A stretch of 64,000 nt of DNA from Paraspadella gotoi (Eukaryota > Chaetognatha): the NCBI GenBank assembly GCA_051294375.1, contig CM119271.1, forward strand, positions 16,762,667 through 16,826,666, written 5' to 3'. Under the pieces are notes generated by a model. The model was not told where the DNA came from, made no database searches, and was given only the letters and a program-made list of their open reading frames with translations. How positions within the stretch are numbered: the stretch's first letter is position 1; every line of letters begins with the position of its first letter. The position numbers were made by a program, and so were the translations under genes. Shown here piece by piece: positions 45,130 through 56,082 of the stretch.

Positions 45130-46649
45130 CATGTTTTTGTGATGGGGATTCTACAGTAGTGATCCCGTGTTTCTTTTTGACGATTCAGGTGGTTGGCGCA
45201 TGATTTGTTTTGAACTCTTCCTTCAGCGTAGGGGCCTTCGAGGACAATAAGGGCGGGCTTTGAAGGACGTTCTCGAGGTATCTCGCTCATCTCAGCGACG
45301 GCACGGTGCTCCTGTTCTTATAGCACAGTGAATCTTGCACAGATCGCAATTTCTCCGGCAAATCTATTCCCAAAGCTGACGACTGGCCAATGTGGATGGT
45401 ATCTTTATCCATGCCCCCCCTGGTCGAGAACCCTACTCCTAACTATTGGGGTCTGACCGTGCTTGCTGAAAGGGTGTCTTTACCCAAACAACCCCCTCCT
45501 TCGCGGCAGATGATCTCTCCCGGCGCTATGAGGAGGTGTCGCTCAGTTCTGCGAGTTTTAGGAGAGGACTGCGCCTCTAGCCTATTTCTCCGCGCTCGCA
45601 TGTTGAGGAGGAGTTACAATTTTCCTCACTACTGGTGCCATGGCCTCTGCAAGAAGGCCTTCAGAGTATATTTTCGATCTTGCGGTTGTGGACCCTAGGA
45701 GACATCAGCTATGGATGTCTGGCTGTATTTACTGACTCAGTCGATCTCGTTTTGTCACTTCTCATACTGTCCAAGTGACTCCTGCTATTAGTTTCCGATC
45801 GATACAAGTCATTCAAAATGTACGTTTCCTGTCTATTTCACGATACAATTCGGATGACTGCATGGTCAAGTCGTTGGGACCAGTGCAGCTTCATGGTTCT
45901 TTTGGCTTCGTGTTCCCAGGTCACGGCATTTGGGCTGGACGCAGACAGTCATCCTCTTTCTATCCTCTTTCTACTCTCTAAGATGATCTGACACACCATT
46001 GGTCCATTATCTCTCCAACTCAGATTATATTTTTACCAAACTCTCGATTTATACAAGTCGATCTTTAGAAGATGCGGTATGACATAACGTGCGTTTGTCA
46101 CCCCCTGGTGACTTCGGCGACACCGCGGCGCTACTGGAGACAGCTGAGCTCGGGATATCGAAGCTTTTAGCCAAACTGGTCGATGCGATGGCACATTGGA
46201 CGTCATTTTCTTACGCCCGAGCGGGATTGGTCTGAGCACACAGACCTTCTTCCAGTTTTTCACTGTCGGGAGTCGGCGTGGAAGTCTTCTCAGACTGGGG
46301 TCTTTGCGACTGAGTTGATTTCGTGCTGCGTTCGCTTGTTGTGCAGCTGAGTGCTAGTATCTGAGAAGGCGAGAAGACGAGAGTCGAGTATACGTTGGCA
46401 AACGACAGAGGAATTTCTGTTGGCTTAGCACTTTACTTCCGTGTTTTTCTTTTGTCCTTTTCTGGCGCCAACCTCCAGACAGTCGGGCACGAATAGTTCA
46501 CGGCGAGAAAAAACGTAAAGAAGAGATAAGCCATCAAACAAAGACGTGTGGACAACACGACATTCGGGAACAAAAGTTGAGCAACTACGTGGGTGGAGAG
46601 GGAGCCATGCAAGAATCCCGCGTTCCATTCTTGGGACACTAGATAAACA
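45130..46649. other. Single-copy, less AT-rich insert, no recognised gene
   Basis: Lies between the two copies of the duplicated block and is clearly richer in GC than either. The longest frames (102 codons at 45390-45698 plus; 96 codons at 46425-46715 minus, which crosses the N gap) show no family I know. It may be an inserted element or unique host DNA. Confidence 0.5.
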
Positions 46650-46674
46650 NNNNNNNNNNNNNNNNNNNNNNNNN
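46650..46674. other. 25-N assembly gap at the start of 4.7-kb copy 2
   Basis: Coincides with the start of the duplicated block 46675-51235. Confidence 0.99.
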
Positions 46675-46711
46675 AGACAATCTGAGGCGAAATTAATCGC
46701 CCTATCCTCAC

Positions 46712-46789
<78 letters not shown>

Positions 46790-49700
46790 AGCCCCTCTTG
46801 GTATGGCACTTGAGGTACAAACTCTAACAAATTTTGTAAGTGTAAACTGTGTGTAAAGGTTATGTTAACGTTCATAAAAACATTAAGTACAACACAAAAA
46901 TAGTTTTTTTTTCACGATAAAAAAATTAACTAAAATAAAATGAAGAATTGTCAAGCCTTTTTTCTGTTTAGCGAATCACGACCTAGAATTTACCGGAAAT
47001 ACCGAACGATACGGAATCGGGCGCCACGCCCACTGTGGGTAGGCGCACACTGAGAGTATGCACACATTGTGGGTTGGCGCCCACTGTGGGTTATTAACCA
47101 CTGAGTGGAGGCGCCCGTCCTTGGTCCACCTTAGGTCTTCTTGGACGGCTGCACCATGATTTCGTTATGAAGGAATGTACTAACGTATACATAAAAATTT
47201 ACTATGTATTTACAATTGTAAATAGTGTATAAATTTTTAAATAGTGTAAAACGAGAACAAAAAAATGAAAATACTAATCTGCGACGTAACACAATAAACT
47301 TAATGTATATAATAATTAGGCTAATTAATTATGAATATATAAATATGAAATAGATGACTATATTGGTAAATATCTATATATATCGTGCCATCCAGAAGGC
47401 GGGAAAATGTTCCATAACGTTCGGTAAAAAACCTTTTAAGGTCGCGATTTTCTTGTTTTTTGAGCATTTTTGTTGTTTTGATGTTGGCTCTCTTTTCCAA
47501 AAGCACCCAATTTCTGTTCTTCTATTCATAAACTTTATTTTAATAATCATTTTTTAACCTATTCTGCTTCATAATCTATATATTTAAGTTTTTTTAGAGT
47601 GGAGCACTGGGGAACATAAATTTTATTTGAGTGAACAAACAAGGATATTTAGACGTGAGATAGTATGATTAAGGAGTACAAAAAATATGTTGCTTATATT
47701 TTTTGGGGAACAGTATCATTAATTACAATATATTTATAAAATCATAAATTTTCAAAAATATTTTTTTTTTAATTTTTATTAAAAATTCTGATTCTTCATA
47801 AAAATTTTAATGTCTTCAGTATCAAAAATGGGAAAAAAATGTCAAATTCTCCACTTTTTTACACTTTGTAATAGAAACTATTATATAATGAAACGTTTTG
47901 GTCATTTTTCGCCCAAGCTTTAACCTAAAAATATCATGTAACATATTTTACAAAAGTTTTTCATTTTTTCGGGCAAATCCGAAACTGTTCTTAAAATAAA
48001 AAAAAAATATTATTTTGAAATTTTTATGATTTTGTAAGGATATTACTATAAAAAATTCAATTAATGATACTGTTATGCAAATTTTTTTTAAAAAAGGGCT
48101 TAATTATTTTTTATTACATATACAAAGGCAGCAAAAAATTATCGTTCCATCACTCAATCTTTTCATCACTCCACTCACTTATATATAATTGGCATAGTAA
48201 AAGTTGCAGATCAAAATTTGAATAGTTAATCATGAACAGTAGGGGTGAAATGAACGTTTGGAATCAAAATTTAGCAGTTATATCTTGAAAACTATCATAT
48301 TAATGAATACTAATCTGTAATTATTTTTTATACAAATATAGTAGCCCAGTCAGTTTATTTGTATATAGTACGACCCTTATATAATATCAAAAATTTCAAA
48401 ATGTTTTTTTAATTCTGAAAATTAATTTAGATTCTTTGTTAAAAGTTTTATAAAAGAAAATATAAATCTTTTTTAAAAATTATGTCATTAAGTAGGTTAA
48501 AATTGTGTATAAATAGTTAGAGAAAACAAAGTTTGTTGTTTGATAACAACAATTTTTATTACATTGGACATGTTTCGGCTCTTGCTCGATGAAGGCTTAA
48601 AGCAAGAGCCGAAAATTTGTCCAGATGGTAAATAAAAATCGTTGTTATCAAACAAGCAAACTTTGTTTTCTCTAATTAAAAAATAAAGTATTTTTATTGG
48701 TTTTTATATTTATGTTTTGTATGCTAAATTTAAATTTTATAAAATTTTATCATTTTTACATCACTCTAATGAACAGTTTTGGACTAAAAACATTGATATA
48801 TAAATTTTTTTTTTTAAATTTCGCAATTTTTGCATAAGCCCATATTTATACATAGTACTTACCAAAGAAAATGTTAAAATTTTAAAATATTTATTTTTTA
48901 GTTTTGAAAGTAAATTCGAATTCCTCATAAAAAGTTGATAAAAATTAATTTAATAAGTTAGACAAAAATTTTAAAAACTATATTTTTTATATCAAAATTT
49001 AATTTAGAGAAAAATATACAAAGTTAATTATAATAGTTTTTTTTAGGATTTTAACCCACTTAATAAAAAAATTTTCTAAAAAAAGTTATATTTCTTTTTA
49101 TCAACTTTTCGTGATGAATTTGAATCTGCTTTTAAAAATAAGAAAAAAACATTTTAAAATTTTAACATGGTGAGTGTATGAAAAAATTTAAAAATAAAAA
49201 AAAATTTTATTTAAAAAAGCTCACAAGATACAAGCCTGTTCATAATCTACTATTCGAATTTGGATTTTACTTAATTTTAATATTTTTTCTAAGCTTTAAT
49301 AAATAATTTTTAAGTTTAATATTAACCTAATCATTATCCTATCTCTAAACCCTAATTTTTAATCCTAATCTTAAACCCTAATTACTAACCATAATTCTTA
49401 ACCATAATCCTTAACCTAACCCTTAACCTAATCCCTAAAAAACCTTTAATCTTTGAAATAAGGAGCATTTGGAAAATAAACCCTTGTTTTTTTGTTGGTT
49501 TTTTTTTGTTTAGTTTGTCACTTCTAAAGAGCATCACAAAGTCACTGTGTTATTATTGTTATTATAACGCATATATTCAAGCCCGGAAAAGATATTTTTT
49601 TCGTTTCTTAACTACACAAACTTAACGGGTTGTAATACTAAAAAGAAAACTAAATATCATACAATAGGATATACTACAGTAAATCTTTTAAAAACGTAAC

Positions 49701-51235
49701 ATTCGTAGTTAAAATTGAGATGAAGAGTAAACAAAAACTGATACGGTTGTTGTTCTTGTTGCCTAGCAACCTAGTGATTGAAAACAACGGGGGAAAAACA
49801 TGGGATGAACAATTTGTTATGATATGAGCGGACAAATTGTTTATTTTTAATTTCTAAATGAACAAAGACCCCTTAAAAATGAAACAAAAAAATACATTTT
49901 TTAAATAAAATTACGTTTATTTTCCTACAAAAAAAGTTATCACTGAAAGACATGCCACTAGATCGAAATAAAATATATATATATATATAAAAACAAACGC
50001 TAACGGTATCTAATGCGAGCACTGAGCTAGGTTGGTATTCTAAGTAAAATATTAATAAACAAAAAGTTTTAATTTTTGTTTTTTTAGAGATACGCATTTG
50101 TGGTCAACACAGATATTCGTAAAGAGGATCCTGAAGAGATCGATTTTAGGACGAAACTTTTTTTTCTCTATATAATCATAAACTTTATACAGTATAGTAA
50201 TAATCTACTTCAATCGAGTCAACATTAACAAAAAACAAACAATATTTGTTTTCTAAAAAGTAAAATTTGACCCTGGGTCGAAAAAAATAAACAATTGAGA
50301 ATGATTATAAGTAGGTATAAAAAAGTAGGAGAAAAAAAAAGTTCATTTGCGGAAATTGTCTACTTTCTATCGGTGTAAATAACGATTCAACAAATTGGGT
50401 TATCATGGCCTCAAAAGATGCGTACTCTAAAGTCTACGCTACATAACGGATGATTTAAAAAAACTTCATTAATAGATCGGTAAGGTAATAAGTAAAAATT
50501 AATTAAAAATGAAAATATAAAGGAGTTATTTTGTTTGTGCAGTTATGATTTTTCAAAAATACTACTAGCCTCTTTACATTGGTTGACTTTTTGATTATAT
50601 AACTATAAAGTCGAATAAACTTGGAATTTTACTGAATCGAACAAAATAACTTTGTAAGTACGAATTTGGTGAATATAAGGTGAATATATGGCTTGAATCG
50701 AAACAAGAAACTAAATGAATGAAAACTTGTTCATCAACTTTAATAATATGAAATCGAAAGAAAATATTGAATTCACCCAGAATCAACTGTTAAGTAATGA
50801 GCTCATCATTAATGAACAGCTCAGTTACCCTTTGCGAAATATAGCAAGTGATTGGCCAAAAAAAGAACAGCTTGTGCAATTTGATAAGATAAAATTTCAT
50901 TTGTTTTTTTCGTTTATATTAGAAATACCTAACATATTTAACGAATCAAAAATAATCAAGCTATGATTAAAAGTAGAAAAAAATTGAAGATAGTCTGACA
51001 TAATTTGACTTAATTTGACAAAGCCAAAAAGTCAGAGGCAAGCTTCGTTAACATTGTTAAAAAAAGAATAATATCTACGGAACGGGCACCATAGTAATCA
51101 GTTATATACAAGAACATAGTCGTTCCCCCTTAAAGTATGCGGCCGACTATGGGATAAAAAACAAGCAAAGTATGGAATGGAATGTATGGATGGAATTTCT
51201 AAGCATATAAAATTATATATATATATATCTTGTTC
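46675..51235. repeat. Copy 2 of the ~4.7-kb direct duplication
   Basis: Begins immediately after the gap 46650-46674 with AGACAATCTGAGGCGAAATT and follows 40240-45120 to TCTTGTTCATGTTTTT. It diverges near the end (51130-51235). Confidence 0.95.
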
Positions 51236-52464
51236 ATGTTTTTTGTGTATGTGTCTTTTGTTTGTGAGCGCGCGCGCGCGTTAGATTTGCGATGGATATT
51301 TATGCACATTATTTAAAACATTATTTAAAACATTGTCTTTTTAAATTTTAAATTTACACTTAAGTGATTGTTTATATCACGCCAGACCTATAATACCGCG
51401 TTAATATAATTAATTTTTAAACTTATGATGTTAAAAATAAAATAAAACAAAGACGTTGAGTGGCATCACAATTTTGTGACACATCACAAAACGGATTTTG
51501 ATTTCCGATAAAGTTTTCAGTGTGATGTGTCAAAAGCCACAGAAGGTGAAATGAAAATATCTAAACTGATAAAAAATCTAGCCAAAGAAAAAACATTGAT
51601 ATGATTACGAAATTCCAACAGTTTTTTTTTGCGAATTGAATACGACAATTAATAAATTGGGGATTTTTTGGGATAAAAAAAAGCGGCTTTTTTTTAGAAA
51701 CTCGTAATATATATGCAGCATTGTTCCTTGCAGCAATTTTTTTTGCAGCATATGCGGCACATGATCGAGCGATGCTACATTCTAAAATTGACTGCACTAA
51801 ATATGAAAATATGACATTTGTTCACAATATTCTATTTTTTTAGATGTATAAAATTATCGTTGCTAGCTAAACATTTACTAACCGATTGTCAAAAAAAAAC
51901 TAATTTTAGTAATTTAACGACTAATAACTTCTAATATTGAAATACTATACAGTATTAACCACTGTTTGTTGTAAGAATAATTTGTAAGATCACATTTTTA
52001 ACAAACGCGCCGCGTTTTTAAGGTAGAGCAAATATGCTTGTAAGACCCACAAAACAGAGGTCAATAAACATTAGATCAATGCAGCAAGCAAGACCAATAA
52101 AAAGAAAACCTTGCAACACCGACTTAACTCGTTAGGCCAATGAGAGCTTGTAATGGCGTCATTGCTTGAGAAGTCAAGATTGTATATGTACTGTTTTGGA
52201 AGTTAAACTGAGAGAAAAAACAATCAGAACCAAAAAACTGATAAAATTGAATAAAACAAAGAAAATCATTCACGCTTTCGGGGATATTTAATGCGTGCAT
52301 GAACGTGTGTCGTGTAATCTATAATTGGCTTTTTGTTTTTTTAGCCATTATTTTTTTGTCGTATCCATCCATCAACTCAGTTTTTATATATTTATACAAT
52401 TGAAACATAATTTGAAACGTAAAACCCCTTCATTGGGGGAGACAAAAACTCTGGGAATGAATAA
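51236..52464. other. Gene-free AT-rich DNA
   Basis: (GC)n run at 51267-51280; GTGACACATCACAAAACGG and CAGTGTGATGTGTCAAAAG (51476-51535) form a loose inverted pair; several poly(T) runs. No gene recognised. Confidence 0.5.
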
Positions 52465-52590
52465 ACAAGTGAGAGAGTCTTGATTGAAACTTGTCGGCCT
52501 TAAACTACAAAGCCTATCCGAAGTCGGGGGAAAGATAGCTTATTTATCAAATGAATAGATAATTTTTATATTGGTTGTACCAATTTCATA
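52465..52590 (+). repeat. Single-arm copy of the foldback element
   Basis: Shares GTGAGAGAGTCTTGATTGAAA, GCCTTAAACTAC, GCCTATCCGAAGTC and the terminal TTTATATTGGTTGTACCAAT with the element at 55775-56025, but has no second arm. Confidence 0.7.
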
Positions 52591-53263
52591 TGAACAATGA
52601 AACTTTTGATATGACTCTTATTTTATCAGAAGTGGATTAGCTATGAAAGGCGAGAGGGATTTTGTTAAAACGGACAAGAGAACTGAAGTAGAACCAGTGG
52701 CCACAGATAGTTTGTGGACCGAGAGAGACTGAGATATCTTTCTCTAGCTCTCTCCTCTTCTTCCCCGGTCAACCTCAGTCAGACTTTGGATCACGAATTC
52801 AGTTTTGATAGATTCCGCTTGCTTGGACTAATTTCCCTCGGTATTTTAACCATTTTCCTACGGCATTTACACTGGCATTTTCACCGACAATACTGGATTT
52901 ATTGATTGATTTATGATGGATTTCTTTTGCATTAAATTTTGATTTCTCTTCGATTTCTTCTACATTTTTCGTCGAGATTTATTGACAGTATAGAGTCAGT
53001 GGATGCCTTGTCGGTTGCGGTATTTAGCCGAGACTTTCCTGGACCAACTGATATTGCTTGGAGCGGCATAGAGAGACGGAACTTCTCTACAAGAACAGAA
53101 AATATTTTAAAGGGGAAAGAGAGTGAGAGAGAGAAAAGAAGAAAGAGGGAGAGAGAGACAGATAGATATTTCCTTCAGGCAAAAATAAAAAAATACTGAA
53201 CTTTGATTTCTTCTTGAGTTCATCGGATCTGACAACCGATTCCTGATAAGCCAAACCTGGATA

Positions 53264-53309
<46 letters not shown>

Positions 53310-53799
53310 ATATCCCAAGGAGGGAACCGTTTCTACTTCACGCAATATGAATTACAGAGTTTTTTCGCTTGAAAAGAAAGTTCCCTTAATTTAGTTGATA
53401 AGGTATTAGTTTAAACAGTTACAACCTGTTTTGGAAGACAGCTGAATGAATGACGACTTTAAAAATGGCAAAAATTAAGAACCCACTGTTCGGCAGATTT
53501 ATGGCAACTGACAAAAAATTGGCTGTATGGTAAATTGTAAGGCCTCGTGAATTGATTATTGATTTGGCCCCTAAAATGGGACATGTCAATTAAAAAAATA
53601 TATCCTTAAAAACGTAAATTAAAGTACCTTGAAGGCAAATACTATGTCTAATACTATTTCTTGGAAAAAGTGTTTAATTAACGAATGATATTTTTTCTTT
53701 TTTTTTTTTTTGTTCGAAATTACGTCTTCTTTAAGTCTTGTAAAATTTTTAGGGATTTTGCTGGTTTGCGGTGAGGCGAGGAGGGATATAAAATTATAA
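52591..53799. other. 3' flank of the Musashi gene, no recognised gene
   Basis: Mostly single-copy DNA with a GA tract (53115-53160) and a CT tract (53258-53305). Part may be Musashi 3'UTR, which in this family is often long. Open frames are short and unrecognised. Confidence 0.5.
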
Positions 53800-53805
53800 T
53801 TTATT
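53800..53805 (-). promoter_or_regulatory. Candidate poly(A) signal of the Musashi gene
   Basis: AATAAA on the minus strand about 127 bases past the Musashi stop codon, in AT-rich sequence. Position and orientation fit a proximal polyadenylation signal. Musashi genes often have much longer 3'UTRs, so it may not be the one used. Confidence 0.35.
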
Positions 53806-53931
53806 ATTTTTTTAACTTTCTCTTTTTCTCGCGATTATATTTTTCTTTTTCTTAATAAATCTTCTTTTCTTACTTTGACTCTCTCCCTCTCTCTCCTCTC
53901 CCTCCCTTTAATTCTCTTCCACATCCACTTC

Positions 53932-54801
53932 TCAATTTCCCTGATGGTAAATATTCGTAAAATTAGCCTGAATGAGAGGCCGACTGCCGACAAGACCCGG
54001 CGTCGGTGAATTAGCCGACAAATACCCATTGGGCGCTGGACTGGCGGCTGTCAGAGCTCGTGGTGCGGGGGAAGCCGACGTCCTGTGATGTAGTGGCGAC
54101 GTGGAGAGGCCGTTGGAGGCGTGATGTTGTTGCTGATGGTGATGATGATGCTGGGATTGCTGTTGTATGGATTGCTGTTGCTGCTGTTGTTGCGGCGTGG
54201 TGTTGTTGTTATTGGCGTTGTTCGCTAAAGCGTTGGCCATGTTCATCAGCGCCGCCGCGTTATGAATGGCGTTAGCGGCGACGAGCGGCGACGCGGCGGG
54301 CGAAGCGGTACCGCCTGGCGCGTAGCCGTACTGAGCCAAGAGACTCCTATCAGCGGCGCTGGATGCGCTGGAGCCGACGCCGCCGCTGCCGCTGCCGCCG
54401 CTGAGGCCGTCCGCAGAAGCTGAGGATCCAGTTGGTGACAGGAGACCCACGCCGAGATTGCCCAGTCCGCCGAGGTTCGACAGTCCGCCGAGTCCGCCCA
54501 GATTGCTCAAACCACCCAGGCCGTTGTAAGCGGGCACGTAGCCGGCGGCAGCCGCTGCCGCCGCGGCGGAATTGGCGGCCGCTGCCGCTGCGGCGGCGTT
54601 GGTGAGGCCGTAGCTGTGTTGAGTAGCAGGCGGGAGGCGTTGAGCCAACGCGGCGGCGGTCAGGAGGTGATTCTGTTGAGGGTAAGTGGCGGCGGAGAGT
54701 AAGTCGCCGTAGAGACCGACCGGTGAGGAGAGGGCGCCCGACAAGGCAGCCTTGGCGATGTTCGCCGACAACATGACCTCCTTGGGTTGCGCTTTTTTCA
54801 C
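53932..54801 (-). CDS. msi: Musashi/Rbp6-family protein, C-terminal exon
   Basis: Terminal coding exon, 289 codons plus TGA. It starts V-KKAQPKEVM, the end of RRM2 in this family, after acceptor ATTTCACAG|GTG; the GTG is an internal Val codon, not a start. The remainder is low complexity in order: Ala-rich (about exon residues 66-86), Gly/Leu repeats of the form GLGGLSNLGG (about 94-120), Ser/Gly, Asn-rich (193-200), a Gln/His tract (204-227), and Ser/Ala/Pro. It ends with RPLIQANFTNIYHQGN, matching the PLI-x-x-x-FTNGYH motif that closes vertebrate Musashi proteins. The reading frame is intact over 870 bp despite GC- and CAG-rich repeats. Expected role: flexible region for partner recruitment and assembly, inferred from the family. 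Confidence 0.93.
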   Translation of the reverse strand: MKKAQPKEVMLSANIAKAALSGALSSPVGLYGDLLSAATYPQQNHLLTAAALAQRLPPATQHSYGLTNAAAAAAAANSAAAAAAAAGYVPAYNGLGGLSNLGGLGGLSNLGGLGNLGVGLLSPTGSSASADGLSGGSGSGGVGSSASSAADRSLLAQYGYAPGGTASPAASPLVAANAIHNAAALMNMANALANNANNNNTTPQQQQQQQSIQQQSQHHHHHQQQHHASNGLSTSPLHHRTSASPAPRALTAASPAPNGYLSANSPTPGLVGSRPLIQANFTNIYHQGN

Positions 54802-55321
54802 CTGTGAAATGGGGGGGAAGTCTTAAGTGTGAATCTTGTAAAAACATTTTAAACAAACAAAACTAATTAACTGAAAACAAATTAATTCATCTTAATTTAA
54901 CCTAATTTTAACCTATGTAATTTAATGTAATTGTGGCGGTATATTCAAACCGCCTCACGTCCACCAAATCCATTGGCTCAGAGGGGGAACACACCATCCC
55001 AGGCGTAGTGTTCCATCCACAGTCCTAACGACTTCCTTCTGCGTTGGCAAAGCGAGACCGTCCGAGGGTAGCCGCGCTAGTGACTGGATGCGTCACTGAG
55101 GGTCGGAAGCCCCCAAAGCCAACAGTGAGAGGCCCCATCCCAATGGGCATCACAGGCAACCCGGCTGTTGCCATATAATGTAATTTCACTTTACTTAACT
55201 TGTTACCCTTTTAAGAAAGTTAATCAATATGAACAAAGTAATTATAACAAATGAAATATAAAACAAAGACAAACAAATTAATCAAAAACAAAAACAAAAC
55301 AAAAAATATAAAATACAATAC
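54802..55321 (-). other. Musashi intron with a GC-rich insertion
   Basis: A 520-bp intron bounded by GTATTG and CACAG. About 54930-55180 is a compact GC-rich segment in otherwise AT-rich DNA, containing GTCCACC, AACGACTTCC, GACTGGATGCGTCAC and CAGGCAACCCGG. It has the look of an inserted dispersed repeat, but I see no second copy in this window and cannot classify it. Confidence 0.5.
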
Positions 55322-55483
55322 CTCAGCCATCTTTCCATTGATTTCGTGAAAATGAATCTCACAAATTCTCTCCACTGCATCTTCTGTGTCGAATGAGACG
55401 AAACCGAAGCCGCGATGTCGCTGAGTCTGTTTGTCCATCATCAACATTGCATCTTCAACGCCTCCAAATTGGCCAAAGTAGGC
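55322..55483 (-). CDS. msi: Musashi/Rbp6-family protein, RRM2 core exon
   Basis: A 162-bp, phase-0 exon of 54 codons encoding most of RRM2: [15 protein letters not shown], then RNP1 RGFGFVSF (residues 126-133 of the visible protein), then [14 protein letters not shown]. The acceptor is TCCAACAG|GCC and the donor GCTGAG|GTATTG. The tract [17 protein letters not shown] and the phrase CEIHFHEIN are diagnostic of Musashi/Rbp6 rather than of hnRNP A/B or DAZAP proteins. The usual Cys of the family's VECKKAQPKE is Val here, encoded by the first codon of the next exon. DAMLM favours the vertebrate-Musashi/Rbp6 branch over the divergent fly msi RRM2. Confidence 0.95.
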
Positions 55484-55598
55484 CTGTTGGAAGGAGTGAG
55501 AAGTTAGGAGGTGGTCGGGGGTGAAATAGGGAAGGGGGAAAAAGTCCAGGAGGATTAGTTTAGTTTCAAAAAAGTATTCTACATTTATTTTTTTTTAC

Positions 55599-55696
55599 CT
55601 TCAAGTCATCTATGGTCGTGGCGGCAGAAAGGCCACCAACGAAGATTTTCTTCGTTTTTGTTACCATCTTAGGAATAGAGCGACGTGGAAAAGCCA
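55599..55696 (-). CDS. msi: Musashi/Rbp6-family protein, linker and RRM2 start exon
   Basis: A 98-bp exon: two bases completing the split Val codon, then 32 codons. It encodes the linker [15 protein letters not shown] and the RNP2 motif of RRM2, KIFVGGLS, followed by AATTIDDLK. The acceptor is CCCCACAG|TG and the donor TTGAAG|GTAAAA, leaving phase 0. The linker (V-A-F-P-R-R ... P-K-M-V-T-K-T-K-K) is nearly invariant between animal Musashi1/2 and Rbp6 proteins, so the family call rests on this as much as on the RRMs. The upstream intron is about 7 kb (55697-62662) and contains a foldback repeat, an N gap and a damaged copy of the RRM1 exon. The downstream intron is only 115 bp. Confidence 0.94.
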
Positions 55697-55774
55697 CTGT
55701 GGGGAAAAGTGGAAGATGGAAGTTATTGTATGAATAAAATTATTTATTCATTCACCCTTGGTAAATAAACAAGA

Positions 55775-56025
55775 CTGTGAGAGAGTCTTGATTGAAAGCT
55801 TTTAGGAACCTGCTATGTCAGTGATGGATGCCTTAAACCACTATAGCCTGTCTAAAGTCAGGGGCTAGATAGCTCGTTTATTGAATGAATGTATAATTTT
55901 ATATTGGTTGTACCAATTTAATAATAAGCTATCATGCCCCAGACTTTGGACAGGCTTTGGTGGTTTAAGGCATAAGATAATGACATAGCAGGTTTCTGAA
56001 AGCTTTTAATCAAGACTCTCTCACC
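55775..56025. repeat. Foldback (MITE-like) element in the Musashi intron
   Basis: Two arms of roughly 100 bp, 55775-55876 and 55927-56025, are inverted copies of each other at roughly 85 per cent by eye. Shared blocks include GAGAGAGTCTTGATT, CCTGCTATGTCA, CCTTAAACCAC and CCTGTC-AAAGTC-GGGGC. The spacer holds ATAATTTTATATTGGTTGTA, which ends in a small ATTGGT/ACCAAT hairpin. One arm plus this spacer recurs at 52465-52590, and the hairpin end recurs at about 23190-23220 and 33361-33402. Confidence 0.75.
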
Positions 56026-56057
56026 CTTCCCTCCCTCACTCCCTCTCACCCTTCCCT

Positions 56058-56082
56058 NNNNNNNNNNNNNNNNNNNNNNNNN
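56058..56082. other. 25-N assembly gap in the Musashi intron
   Basis: Precedes the block carrying the damaged RRM1 exon. Confidence 0.99.

Noticed and set aside
44782-45132. 116-codon minus-strand frame
   Set aside because: No recognisable motif, and the second copy of the block does not preserve the frame.
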